Below, in pieces: positions 10,614 through 20,343 of a stretch of 64,000 nucleotides of DNA (position 1 is the first letter of the stretch; each line of letters opens with the position of its first letter). A model generated the notes under the pieces. The model ran no database searches. It was not told the DNA's origin and saw nothing but the letters and a program-made list of their open reading frames with translations. The position numbers and the translations under genes are program-made. Source of the stretch: Allium sativum (Eukaryota > Streptophyta > Magnoliopsida > Asparagales > Amaryllidaceae); the NCBI GenBank assembly GCA_030737875.1, contig CM060922.1, forward strand, positions 227,825,835-227,889,834, written 5' to 3'.

Positions 10614-11141
10614 TATCGTTGGTTACAAACTAAGTTCCTGTTTATTGTTGTTGCACTTTGTGAATGTTGGTTCTTTGTTTTCGCATTTGCTTATGTACCA
10701 GGTTCCAGTTCTATGTTGTTTAAATTTTTCTCTTTCGGATGAATGAAGTACTTTAAAATTGGTTTATGACCTACGTACCTTGAGATACGAGCTTGTTTGC
10801 CACTACTTATTTAAATAAGGGGTATCACATTTGTACAGTATCTTGAATTGTGATATTAAGTGTGTACAGTTTACCGGACGCGACAACTCAATAATTGTGA
10901 TACTGAAACCACTTTAGTTAAAACCATGGATCGTCCCCTATACCGAACCCATTATCTTGAAACCAAACGCGGGTTTTGACCAATCACATTGATGTCGGTT
11001 GGTGAAGATTCCAAAACGATAAACATACAGATACAGGAGTTTATAAAGATACAACGTTTTGGAGACGTCTAATCCAAAACGATAAACATAAAGATACAGT
11101 AGGTAACATTTACTATAGTTCACCACTTTTTTCGTTCAGTC
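10614..11141. other. Intergenic sequence inside Harbinger element
   Basis: Convergent 3' flanks of the two GRF genes. A near-repeat of 'CCAAAACGATAAACATA' occurs at about 11012 and 11072. No coding signal. Confidence 0.5.
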
Positions 11142-11426
11142 TCAAGGTAGTCTCATAATGCTCAATCGCAGTTGGTCGACATCCTTTTGGAGACGTCTAC
11201 TCTCCTGTTCTAGTTCATTCGCATATGTTATTCCCCGTGAACACAAAGGTGGGTCTATCCATTCCGTGTAACTGCAACCATTTGGATATGCTGGACATTG
11301 CTGCATGCGCCGACCAATATTGTTGCCCTCAGCTCGAACTACAACCTCAACCGCATAACCGCATTTGCAACCTTTATGGTTGCAACCTTTGGGGTTAAAG
11401 CAGTGTACACCTAAGGACCATTTCAA
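11142..11426 (-). CDS. Second GRF-type zinc finger protein (short)
   Basis: 94 residues on the minus strand. The GRF finger is at residues 18-64: 'CKCGYAVEVVV' (C20, C22), 'GRRMQQC' (C44), 'GCSYTEW' (C51) and 'IDPPLCSRG', then 'ELEQESRRLQKDVDQLRL', a short coiled coil. It is clearly a paralogue of the protein at 10077-10613 at the domain level but lacks the long acidic/basic N-terminal half, and the sequence has diverged strongly. It could be a complete small GRF protein or the second half of a gene that lost its first exon. An upstream exon on this strand was not found. Confidence 0.6.
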   Translation of the reverse strand: MKWSLGVHCFNPKGCNHKGCKCGYAVEVVVRAEGNNIGRRMQQCPAYPNGCSYTEWIDPPLCSRGITYANELEQESRRLQKDVDQLRLSIMRLP

Positions 11427-11861
11427 CTATTGTGCTATGACATGTCAGTGCCCGCGGGATGACCCCAGATTTTGACTTTTTTTCAATAAAGGTTGACAAG
11501 TCCCCTTGATTTCGGCTTTGTTTTATGAAAGCAGTCGTCGGCTCATCGATAATCGTTACGAGTTGTCACGTCAGGCTGTATCTATGCGCTGGACAATCTA
11601 TAGCACGTTACCCTAGTGGTGAAGAGTGTTGTCTTGTCATATGTTTGTATCATACAACTCAATTACTGATGATAGATCTTTACCATTAACCAACCCTCGT
11701 GTTTAAATAGTTTACACTTCTTCCCCACACTCATACCTACAACTTTGTCAGTTCTACAACAACAACGACGATAAGGTGAGATACTTGTACCCTCCTTTCC
11801 TTCTAAATGGTTACCTCATTACGTGTATACGTAATATGTTTCTTGTTTCTGTGTAGCTTAA
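11427..11861. promoter_or_regulatory. Divergent promoter region with a 5'-UTR intron
   Basis: Between the minus-strand GRF gene and the plus-strand AT-hook gene. GTTTAAATAG near 11701 is a possible TATA box for the latter. AAG|GTGAGATAC (about 11774) and TTTCTGTGTAG|CTTAAATGG (just before 11862) look like the ends of an intron in the leader of the AT-hook gene. Confidence 0.4.
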
Positions 11862-12503
11862 ATGGACGATTGGGTAATAAGTGATGAACTCGTAGATAGA
11901 ATGTTTGATGAGTATGAACGGAACAAGAAGGAGGAAAAGGATGGTGGTTTAGTTCAAGATACACGAGCGAAAGAGGCGGATGAAGCAGTTCATACTGAAG
12001 TTGTTCGTGGTACTCAAAAAATAGTACAAGTTAACAAACCAAAAGGACGTCCACGCAAAAACATAGCAAGTCTAGTGGTTAACCGTAATCGTACCAACCA
12101 AAGTGATGCTAGCTCTAGTGGTACTGCTACAGAACTCTCTTCTCATGACTTACTTATACTCATGAAATGCTATATAGAAGTTGATAAAAGAGAATTACTG
12201 TTGTTGCAAAATGGAGGTGGGTTCACCCATGAAGAATTTTGGTCCATGGTAACAAGATTAAATAACAATCATCATAAATGTACCACTACACGAACTTCTG
12301 CTGAAATTCATATGGCTCATCGGCGTTTCGTTAATACTTGTGAAAGATACCAGATGATTATACAGACGGTTGAAAATGAAAACATATTTAAAACGAATCG
12401 GGCTACTTATGATTCTCGTTACCTTGCAGAGTACGGGACTGATTTTGTTGGGTACGAAGCCTACAAACTACGTTATACTTGGATAACCCGAAGACGGAGT
12501 TGA
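11862..12503 (+). CDS. AT-hook protein of unknown function (Harbinger cargo)
   Basis: 213 residues, intact. An AT-hook core 'KPKGRPRKN' lies at residues 59-67, which implies binding to the minor groove of AT-rich DNA. The acidic N-terminus 'MDDWVISDELVDRMFDEYE' echoes that of the GRF protein at 10077. Residues 95-205 contain 'GGFTHEEFWSMVTRLN' and 'AHRRFVNTCERYQMI', an all-helical region that I do not recognise; a distant trihelix/Myb-like fold is possible. It is convergent with the plant-mobile-domain gene. The intact frame and the spliced-looking leader argue that it has been under selection until recently. Confidence 0.65.
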   Translation: MDDWVISDELVDRMFDEYERNKKEEKDGGLVQDTRAKEADEAVHTEVVRGTQKIVQVNKPKGRPRKNIASLVVNRNRTNQSDASSSGTATELSSHDLLILMKCYIEVDKRELLLLQNGGGFTHEEFWSMVTRLNNNHHKCTTTRTSAEIHMAHRRFVNTCERYQMIIQTVENENIFKTNRATYDSRYLAEYGTDFVGYEAYKLRYTWITRRRS

Positions 12504-12872
12504 CTAGGCTAATGAATTTGTATATTGCTTGTATGTGCATCGTCATTTTAGTACTTATTTCATTGTTATCTCTGGTAAGCAATATTAAGATTCCTTAATT
12601 ATTTCAAACATTAATTTAAAATACACCCCACAATAAAATCCAGTGATTATAAAAAAACTCGTACGCACGATCACGCAGATTACATATAATGCACAACAAG
12701 CATATAACATAAAAAAACACAACGGTTACACATAAGGACGTACAAGCAGAGTACAATTTACAGGGTAATACAAATACAAAATATACGGTTCAATAACCTA
12801 CTCCAAATGGACAACACAGTAAAACAAAGATACAGGCAAATACAACATGCACGTCTACTAAATAAGATACAA
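12504..12872. other. Convergent 3' flanks inside Harbinger element
   Basis: The 3' ends of the AT-hook gene (plus) and the plant-mobile-domain gene (minus). No open frame of interest. Confidence 0.5.
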
Positions 12873-14949
12873 CTAATCATCATCTAGATCCGCAGGCACC
12901 ATCTCCACATCCTCAATATCATCGTTGCCTGGGGCGAATGTCTGTCTATATCCGTACCGCTCCTCATCAGCGCTCCTCAGCTCGTTCATACGAGCAGTCA
13001 ACTCTTCTATGCTCCTTTGATGCTCGCAATACATTGCCTGACGCAGACCTAACGTCATCTGATAAAGATCCTGATAAGAAAAAACAGCTGGATCTGGATA
13101 CTCCGTTACTTCTGGCCGTGGTATATCAATATACCTATCAGATCCGTATGTAGTTGGTACTGCAACAGTCCAACCGTAGTCTGGCACCTCGGATGAGCGT
13201 GGAGGAGGTGGATCCTGTGGGGCATGGTAAACCTGCGTGGACTATGAAACATCAAGTACAAAAGGGGGCTCAACGCCAGTACGGAGTGCAGAAGGGCCAA
13301 CCAAGTCAACGGATGCAACATGCACAAAACTCCCGGTCTGAGGTGGGGAGTAATACTGACGCCAGAAAGAAATATAATCCCTACCAGTAAGAATGAAATC
13401 ACTGGCAGGCCACCACACGTCTGCGTGCTCCTGTAAAGCACTAGGACTATAAACCCTGGGAATAGCTGTATGTGGGTGTGGATCATCAGGAACAGCATCC
13501 CCATCATATATCTGTCTCCAACAACGTTCCCCTAAGTACCAGAAGCAACCTAAACTAGGGGGGCATGATACTAGTGGAAACCGCCTCGAAGATAGATATA
13601 GAGCATGCACCGACGGAGGGTCAGCAAGACCCCGTGACTCATCAAATGGATGCCAGATAACTGCATCACGCGTCCTCCGCAACTCAATCTGATTGCGAGC
13701 TATAGCAAATACATGTCGTGCCTGTCCTCCAGGCACCAGTCTACGGTTACCGACACTCCACGCTCTTACTCTAGGATAGAAAGTGGATAGTGATGGATCC
13801 ACGGTGGGAAAAGACAAATTGTGGAAGTACTCAAAGTACCAGTACTGTAAAATCTCCCAAAAACCAGTAATCGAACCCACCCTAGTCCGAACGACACACT
13901 GAAGATCCAATGACCTATACAGGTATGCTAAAATAGGTGTTCCCCAATCATACGGAGTCGGACTGCCATCAAATGAAAACGGTTCAACTACCGCCACATA
14001 ACCACACGACAATGAGCTCGAAGAATTTGTGAAAAATAAATTTCCCATCATATACAAAACAAATAAGCGTGCAATCTCCAAATGATGAACTTTAGGTTGC
14101 TTTGTCAATAATTTCTGTATTGCTAGTTTTATACCAGAGCATTTAATTTGGAAATTACTGGTGATGGAGTCATGTGGATTAAGATGTGGAAATAACGTAC
14201 GGAGAGTAACGTAGTTCTGGTACACCTCATCATACGGCAACGGAGCCCCTTGGCCTATGGCAAGACCAGTAATCATAGAAAAGTCTAGTGGTGTGATTCC
14301 CATCTCCCCAAAACCAAAGTGGAATGTATGAGTAGTTTTCCACCAACAAGCAGCCAATGCACCACATAATTGAACATCATTATTTAAAAGACGTTCGATA
14401 CCTATTTAACGAATAATTATGAAATTACAGCGAATGTAAGAAAACGGTAATAGTAAGTACATACGACGAGAATACGTACTCAGAAAGTCGCCCAAACCAA
14501 TACTACTGAGAAATGTATGAATAGTACCATCTGTATCATACTCACGAATCTGACTATACATACGAACAACACCAGCCCAAGACCCGCGCGTTCGCTCGCT
14601 TCGAGCCTAATATTACAAATGAGACTTACTTATTTTATGTCCGACATTACGACAGTAATATTTAATAAGTAAAACGTACCGATATGTCGATTAACGTGCT
14701 GACGTGCTCCTCTCTATCCGCCAACTTACGAAAATCGGCCAATTGCTTATCAAGTCTTAAATTTGGATCCCGGTGCGACTCCAAAACGTCGGTTCTCCTA
14801 GCAACTCGTCTTCTTATAACGGACGGTGGTTCACGGTCTTCCGTACCCTCACTCGAAACGTTTTGTTCTACCGCTTCGTGCTCTTCAATTGGATCTACAT
14901 TCCGGCTTCGGCTACCGCTGCCTCGAAGAGCCCTCATAACACGTTTCAT
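12873..14949 (-). pseudogene. Plant mobile domain (MAIN-like) protein, 3 exons, one in-frame TAG
   Basis: Exons on the minus strand are 14949-14680, 14606-14480 and 14401-12873. Donors are GTACGT twice; acceptors are ATTAG and AAATAG. They join in frame to 642 codons, with a single TAG at 13242-13244 near codon 553. Exon 1 is basic and acidic ('RGSGSRSRN', 'VIRRRVARR'). Exon 3 carries the plant mobile domain: 'TTHTFHFGFGEMGITPLDF', 'MITGLAIGQGAPLPYD', 'GCFWYLGERCWRQIYD' and 'HADVWWPASDFILTGRDYI', as in proteins annotated as serine/threonine phosphatase 7 long form homologues or MAIN-like. Host MAIN/MAIL1 act in genome stability and transposon silencing; many other copies ride on transposons. 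The last 90 or so codons after the TAG keep coding character (acidic tail). It may be a recent pseudogene or encode a slightly shortened protein. Confidence 0.75.
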
Positions 14950-15062
14950 TTTTTCTTCTAAATAGGCTGGAAACAGAAAAGGAAGGAGGAAAGGAGAGGG
15001 AGGAGGAGGTTGAAGAAGAGTGGCGGCGAGGGTATATTTTTTTTTTTATATAATAGGGTTAC

Positions 15063-15161
15063 CCGGCTTTTAAAAAGCCGGATAAAAAGAAACTTTTTAT
15101 CCGGCTTTTTAAAAGCCGGATAAATGATATAAGCAACTCACCCCGTTGGGGTGAGTTGCTT
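15063..15161. repeat. Cluster of subterminal palindromes, right end
   Basis: 15063-15081 pairs CCGGCTTTT with AAAAGCCGG. 15079-15105 pairs CCGGATAAAAAG with its inverse around AAA. 15099-15123 has TATCCGGCTTTT arms. 15131-15161 is a perfect 14-bp stem (AAGCAACTCACCCC) with a GTT loop. The CCGGCTTT/AAAGCCGG unit is shared with the left end. Confidence 0.85.
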
Positions 15162-15186
15162 TCCCAACCAGCGTGATGGGATGTGC

Positions 15187-15212
15187 CCCAACACGCTGTG
15201 TTGGGGATGCTC
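15187..15212 (-). repeat. Right terminal inverted repeat with inner hairpin
   Basis: GTTGGGGATGCTC at 15200-15212 is the inverted partner of 6062-6074. It overlaps a perfect palindrome, CCCCAACAC-GCT-GTGTTGGGG (15187-15207), so the TIR sequence also occurs inverted just inside itself. TTA follows at 15213-15215. Confidence 0.75.
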
Positions 15213-15215
15213 TTA

Positions 15216-16880
15216 CAGGCTACGATGATTGAGTGTAGAAATACACGTGGCACACCCATATTATTTCTATGGGAGGAGGGCTGAGAGTTGAGTATTCAAA
15301 ACTCAGCTTTAATAATATAGTATAGATACCACTTGGAGTTCCTAATCATTCATAGTGACATACCATATCTCAAATAAATAATTCAATTACCAAGTCTAAG
15401 CAAGCACTTCTGTTCCATTTATCAGAGCAACAAACTTTCAAATTCAGAACAAGTTTCTCAAGAGAGTTTTTAGAAAGTTAACAACAAGTCCAAAAAGACA
15501 GATCATGATCCAATGATTAAAGTAGTTAATTTGAAATCACTTGAAGAGATGTGTAAATTTTAAGATTCAATAAATCTATTACACAAGATTACTAATTTTA
15601 AATCCAAGAAGTGTGTGAGATTCAAGATGTCAAAAATTTCATATGATTTCAAACAAATAAATCTCCAAGCCAAACGATCATGAAATAAAAGATGAATTTT
15701 AAGATGCAACGCAATAATTCATGCCAAAAGATTTTCAATATAAAATAGCTAAGTCAATCCTAAAAACAATGAAATTATCACATCTAAAAAAGAGTAGTGT
15801 GCTATAATGAGTATAGTTTTTCAAGTCTTTTTAAAATTAATTAGAAGAAACTCAAAACAACAAAGTTTTCAGAAATTTCATTAGTTTTTCACATCATCAG
15901 AAATATAGAATTCTGAATAACAATGCTTAAGCTATGATAAGAAAACTACAATACTGTCAGAAATTTAGAAATCAATACAAAAAATCAAACTTCAAACGAA
16001 TTGCAAATATTCGCAAATTTAAGTTCACAATATGGAAATCATCAAAACTTAGATAAATGAATCTAATTTCCAGAAGATCATGACTTTTGCAATTTGAAAT
16101 TAAGAAAGTGCAAAAAGTCAAAAAATGAATGTAGCAGCATCAAAACAAAATCAACATTAGAAAATAAAAGACTAATAAGAATAAAAGGGAGATGCATAAT
16201 AAAATAAGAATAGACATTAAAAAAATCATGATTTTTGAGATCATACCTGATTTACAATTGATGTTTGTTCACGATATTTTTCGTCGACATCGGAGATAGA
16301 TCTACGGAAGTGGATGTAAGGGAAAAATAGGTTTATTTAGCTTTCATGAGTTTGAGTTAGTTCACTGTTTCCTAGATGTCTAGCTTTGGAGCCCAAAAGA
16401 TTAGTTACTCTTCCCTCCATGGGGTGGGCATCACGCTTAAGCAAATCAAATACCAAAAGTTATCTTGGAATAAGGATTTCCTAAGCAAAACCCTTGATAA
16501 GGGTTAAATGGCTTGTTGGAAGGGGTTCCACACTGATTTTGTGGGGTTTAGGCCTGTGAAAGAACTTGTAAGCATGTAGAAAGCACACAACATATAACAC
16601 CAGCAATAACTCATAAATCACGTGAGAGAGCCATAAGAAAATGTCTTAAGTATTGATCCACTCTTTATTGACCTTTGACTTAGAATATACAAGTGATTAC
16701 AACCAAAATCTGCAATCTGATTTTGGAATTAGGGTTTACTCTAGAGAAAATAGTACAAGAATGAGAAAATCGTCCAGTAAATGAGTCCCCTAGGGTCTTA
16801 TTTGTAGACAAATTAGGGCCCCTTTTGCTATTGGGCCAGCAGTACCCCTGTTAGCCGCTTTTCCCTTTGGTTCGGGGCGT
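15216..16880. other. AT-rich stretch without genes
   Basis: No coding frame or clear repeat end was found. Around 16600-16860 the composition changes and the sequence ('AGGGTTTACTCTAG', 'AATTAGGGCCCC') looks like retrotransposon LTR or untranslated sequence, probably the left part of the outer retroelement that continues to 19.2 kb. Confidence 0.35.
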
Positions 16881-17044
16881 TCTGGTTTTCAGCCGCCTTT
16901 TCTTCTAGTTCCAAAGGCTTTGCTAACGGCTTTTGAAGGTGTCAGCTGTAGCTCTCGGGGGAATGGTCCCGGTCATCGGAGCTTTTGGCAATATTATGTC
17001 TACCTTCTTTGTATTGCATATGAGCCTGAGGGTGCAAATTGCTC

Positions 17045-17540
17045 TCAGAAGGTCTCTGCTTCGGGTGTAGGCTTCCAGTCATGGGTTTTCGGCCTTGCCG
17101 CTGACACTTTCTGAAGCTTGCCTTTGTGATTCAGGTGAAAGGTTATCGGGTCCGACACCCCTGCCAGTATCGACACTAAGCAGTTTAGTGTGGATAGATT
17201 GTCTTTCTTTGGGAATTCCGATTTGCCTGTCGATAGACTTCCGAAGTGTACTTTTTCTTTTTTGGGAGGTTGTTTCTGGTGCTTCATTAGTTACTTATTA
17301 AAGCATCCTTCCAGTAATCATCTACTGCGGGTCCCAGAAAGTGACTTCGGATGATTCCTTTGTACTTTTGATGCTATTGCTTCTTGATGTATCGAAATCA
17401 AGCGGGTTAATACCGATAGCCTCTATCGTCCTTCTAGGTCCCGGTTTGTAGGGTTCTTGATTCTCCGCCTTATGGGTTTTCGATTCCTGGAGTCCTTCTA
17501 TTATCTTTTTCTTTTGTGCTGGGCTTACCCCCATGTTCAC
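17045..17540 (-). pseudogene. Degraded coding-like fragment on minus strand
   Basis: Two short frames, 17540-17322 ('MNMGVSPAQKKKIIEG', 'PGPRRTIEAIGINPLDFD') and 17287-17045, look coding in composition (K/E/P-rich). They are separated by stops and lie opposite to the gag-like sequence downstream. Possibly part of another retroelement's gag or spacer region. Not recognised. Confidence 0.3.
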
Positions 17541-17654
17541 TAAGAAAAAAGAATTATTGTTTTCATAAAATGTTTAGCTAATTCCATGCTTCTAACCAAA
17601 AAATCCCTGCCAGCACGCCTTCGTTATATAGATTTTGAGCTCCATTCTTTTATG

Positions 17655-17815
17655 ATGGTGTCAGTTACATTCCTTCCGGAATATTTCCTTAAGCTACCGG
17701 TTTTTTCTTGCATTGGGCTTTTGTTGACGGAAGACTCCTTTCTGCCGATGGCGATTTTTTACCCCTTCACCGCCAACCTGTTCCGGATGCTTTGTTTTAG
17801 TAATAACATTTTCCC
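17655..17815 (+). repeat. Dispersed repeat shared with 54103-54252
   Basis: About 160 bp, including CATTCCTTCCGGAATATTTC and TCTTGCATTGGGCTTTTGTT, recur in the same orientation at 54.1 kb with roughly one change in ten. These may be the two ends of one outer retroelement, or two separate insertions of one family. Confidence 0.6.
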
Positions 17816-18796
17816 TCCTAGTGAAGGGGTATTTTCGGCTTTTCAAGTCAAATTATCATGTCTATTCGGCGTACCTTCTCTTTGCATCTTGGTATCCTCC
17901 AATCATGTCCGTTGACGGGCTTCCATATGTATGATCCAGATTTACCAAAAGATTTATTATAAATTCTATTTCCTCTCCGCCTTCTACCTGCAAACCAAAA
18001 TATCGAGCCAGATTATCACCTCTTTAAAGAACTACTCAAAATTTCTTTCTATAGACTCTGAGTTTATTTCTTTGTAAGTATCTTTTATCCTCATTACAAA
18101 TTGTAATCTAAATTATGCACTTGGATCAATTTAGAAAATCGATCAAGATTTCGCTATACCTGATACAGGGTTAACCCATAGTAATAGCTTCGATAATAAT
18201 TAATGGCTGGAATGATGGTTATCCATTTACTAAATACATACTTTAAGAACTTCAACATGCATAACTTGTTATGTAAAGAGGAGTTAACTTAATTTTGGTA
18301 CAAGATGCCATGCTACCGGTACGAGCTAACTCAATCATTATTGTTATAATTTTTCTTTGCTTCCGACCTTGCCGACACTGTTATTTGTACTTATTCAACT
18401 TCCGTTTTGGGGTGCCGGGTTCATTTGAGTGTCGGAAAGGTTTTGCATCTTAATTTCACATGATGCCTTGGTTTTAAATTAACTCGTACCAGACCTGGAG
18501 ATTAGTTAGGATATTGGTGGTGATGATCATTGTGTTTTATTGGCGATTTGATTTTCCCGGGCATAAGCCCTTCGTCTTTTTATTTAAAATTTGAAGTTGG
18601 GATAGTCAATTTCACAATCACCAAAGGTCTAATTGTTCCCCAAATAGGATTAACCGAAAAATTCATGGCTAGCCTGCTACATGATGGCCTAAATACTGGA
18701 TATCAACAAGACGTACTGCTAAGTTGACCTATTTATGGATGTCATATGCATTTTTACGTAAAAAGAACGCAGCGACAATCACACAAGTTATGAAAT

Positions 18797-19230
18797 GATA
18801 TCGTCTGGTAGCATTATGTCTAGCAAAAAGGGCCCCACCAAAATTAAAGACCAAGGGGACCAGTACTCCGAGAGACAAAAAATATTTTGCTTCAAAGCCT
18901 TCTTTGATCACTTCGCAAGACGAGGTGGAAACCATTCTGGACAGTTTTGGAATATCGGTCATAGATGCAATTACTGCTTCTCCCCAAGGCTCCCTTCAGA
19001 ATCCTCCCGAAGGGTACCTTACGTATTCGGCAATTCATATTTGGCACGGTGGTTTCCTTCCTTTTCCACCCTTTCTGTTCAAGCTTTTGTGTGACTTGGG
19101 AGTCCCTCCTATACATCTTTCGCCCAAACCTATACCTTGCTTTTATACTTAGAGGTCTTGGCACTTACGTCAAATCAATCTTCTTTTAGCCCATAGCTTA
19201 TTCGTCACATGATACGATTCTCCAAGAGTG
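18797..19230 (+). pseudogene. Gypsy-type gag-like (Transposase_28-type) fragment, first part
   Basis: Open from about 18797 to 19152, then continuing in another frame to about 19190. It contains 'SQDEVETILDSFGISV', 'PPEGYLTYSAIHIWHGGFLP', then 'PPFLFKLLCDLGVPPIHLSP', and after a frameshift 'LAFILRGLGTYVK'. This order matches the plant family named 'putative gypsy type transposon domain', in which a helix-rich N-terminal part is followed by P-F..LL...G..P..L.PN. It is cut at 19234 by the CACTA insertion; gag-like sequence resumes beyond 25151. Frameshifted and not functional. Confidence 0.6.
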
Positions 19231-19231
19231 C

Positions 19232-19234
19232 AGA
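19232..19234. repeat. Target duplication AGA of CACTA element, left
   Basis: AGA precedes CACTACAC and recurs at 25149-25151 after TGTAGTG. Confidence 0.75.
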
Positions 19235-20218
19235 CACTACACCAGAACAATCAATTTGGCACATCAGGATGTGGAAATTTGATACAGCTTTAAGCCATAT
19301 CAAATTTAATATAGTTCATAACCGTATTAAATTTTATTTGCTACACCTCAACCTATCCGCATCTTCTCATTCTTTAAAATCTAACCGTAGATCTCTAATA
19401 CTTCGGATCAGTTCATATGGTAGGCTTTGAGCCATATCAAAATAAATTTCGCACTCTGGAAAAAATTCGGCAGTCTTCTGTTCTTTCTATTCACTTTAGA
19501 AAAAAATCGACTATCTTCTATTCTTTCTATTCTTTCAGTAGTGCTCGAAAACTCTATCTCCTAGGGTTTTTTATGTGCTTCAAATCCTAGCAAGCGAATC
19601 ATTAATCTTCAGGCAATCTTCGAATCGAATGATGCTAATAGACTTCACGATTTGGAATCCAAATCTTTCGATCGATTTGACACAGTAAGATCTCTGATTT
19701 GTTTTAAAGCTTGAATTGTTTTTCTAATGGCTGATTGATGATTCCTCATTCCTCATCTTGGCAATTAGTAAATTTGTTATATGCTTTAAGATACTGAGGC
19801 GTTTTACAATAGACGTGTTCGGGATTTGGGATTGGGAAAGAATATATGTAATAAAACGTGGGATAGGGATTCAGGTATTTGCTCACTTTGCTTTGGTTTA
19901 TTCCCCTAATCCGTAACCTTCAACTGATGCCCTACAAGTAAACAAATTACTACATGTTAACAAAGTTTTCGACCTTGCTCAAATTTATGCTTTGCAGGTG
20001 GAAAATTACCTTTCTTCTTTTCCCTAAAATGGAGTAGTTGAAGTAGATCCTCAAAACGAATGCTTGACTTCTATGTCATGTCTGTTCTTCTTGATTTTAA
20101 GTAATACAATACTCATTATTAATACTCCTAATATTTGTTATACAAGACAATTTAGTATGGAATTTATTTATTAATTGTTCTCGCAATCAACACGTGTGTT
20201 TTTTTGCCAGTAACTCAG

Positions 20219-20343
20219 GTGGTATTGACATGCACTTCACAGTTTTGTATGCTAAAACCTGGCACAAGCCAGTAAGGGTTATGCGAGTAGTAGCTGCGCC
20301 ATCTAAAAATACAGATAAACCATGGATGTGGCTTAAACTTTAA
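20219..20343 (+). other. Exon-like open segment in CACTA interior
   Basis: About 41 codons of coding-like sequence ('HFTVLYAKTWHKPVRVM', 'NTDKPWMWLKL') follow a possible acceptor (AACTCAG) and end in TAA. The product is not recognised. It could be a captured exon or a relic of the element's own gene. Confidence 0.25.

Larger units (their letters stand above)
6062..15212. mobile_element. PIF/Harbinger transposon with six genes (9.15 kb)
   Basis: The left end reads GACCATCCCCAAC; the right end, reverse-complemented, reads GAGCATCCCCAAC (12 of 13 identical). Both are flanked by TTA. Inside are the two genes expected of an autonomous PIF/Harbinger element, a Myb/SANT-like ORF1 and a HARBI1-type DDE transposase. 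Four further genes follow: two GRF zinc fingers, an AT-hook protein and a plant mobile domain protein. Neighbouring genes alternate in direction (+, -, +, -, +, -). Both subterminal regions hold perfect palindromes built on CCGGCTT/AAGCCGG, which ties the two ends together as one element. The transposase has premature stops, so this copy is probably not autonomous now. The boundaries rest on repeat and duplication reading by eye. Confidence 0.8.

Noticed and set aside
13106..13507. 133-codon minus-strand frame
   Set aside because: Alternative frame of the plant mobile domain gene. The main frame continues past the single TAG with coding character.
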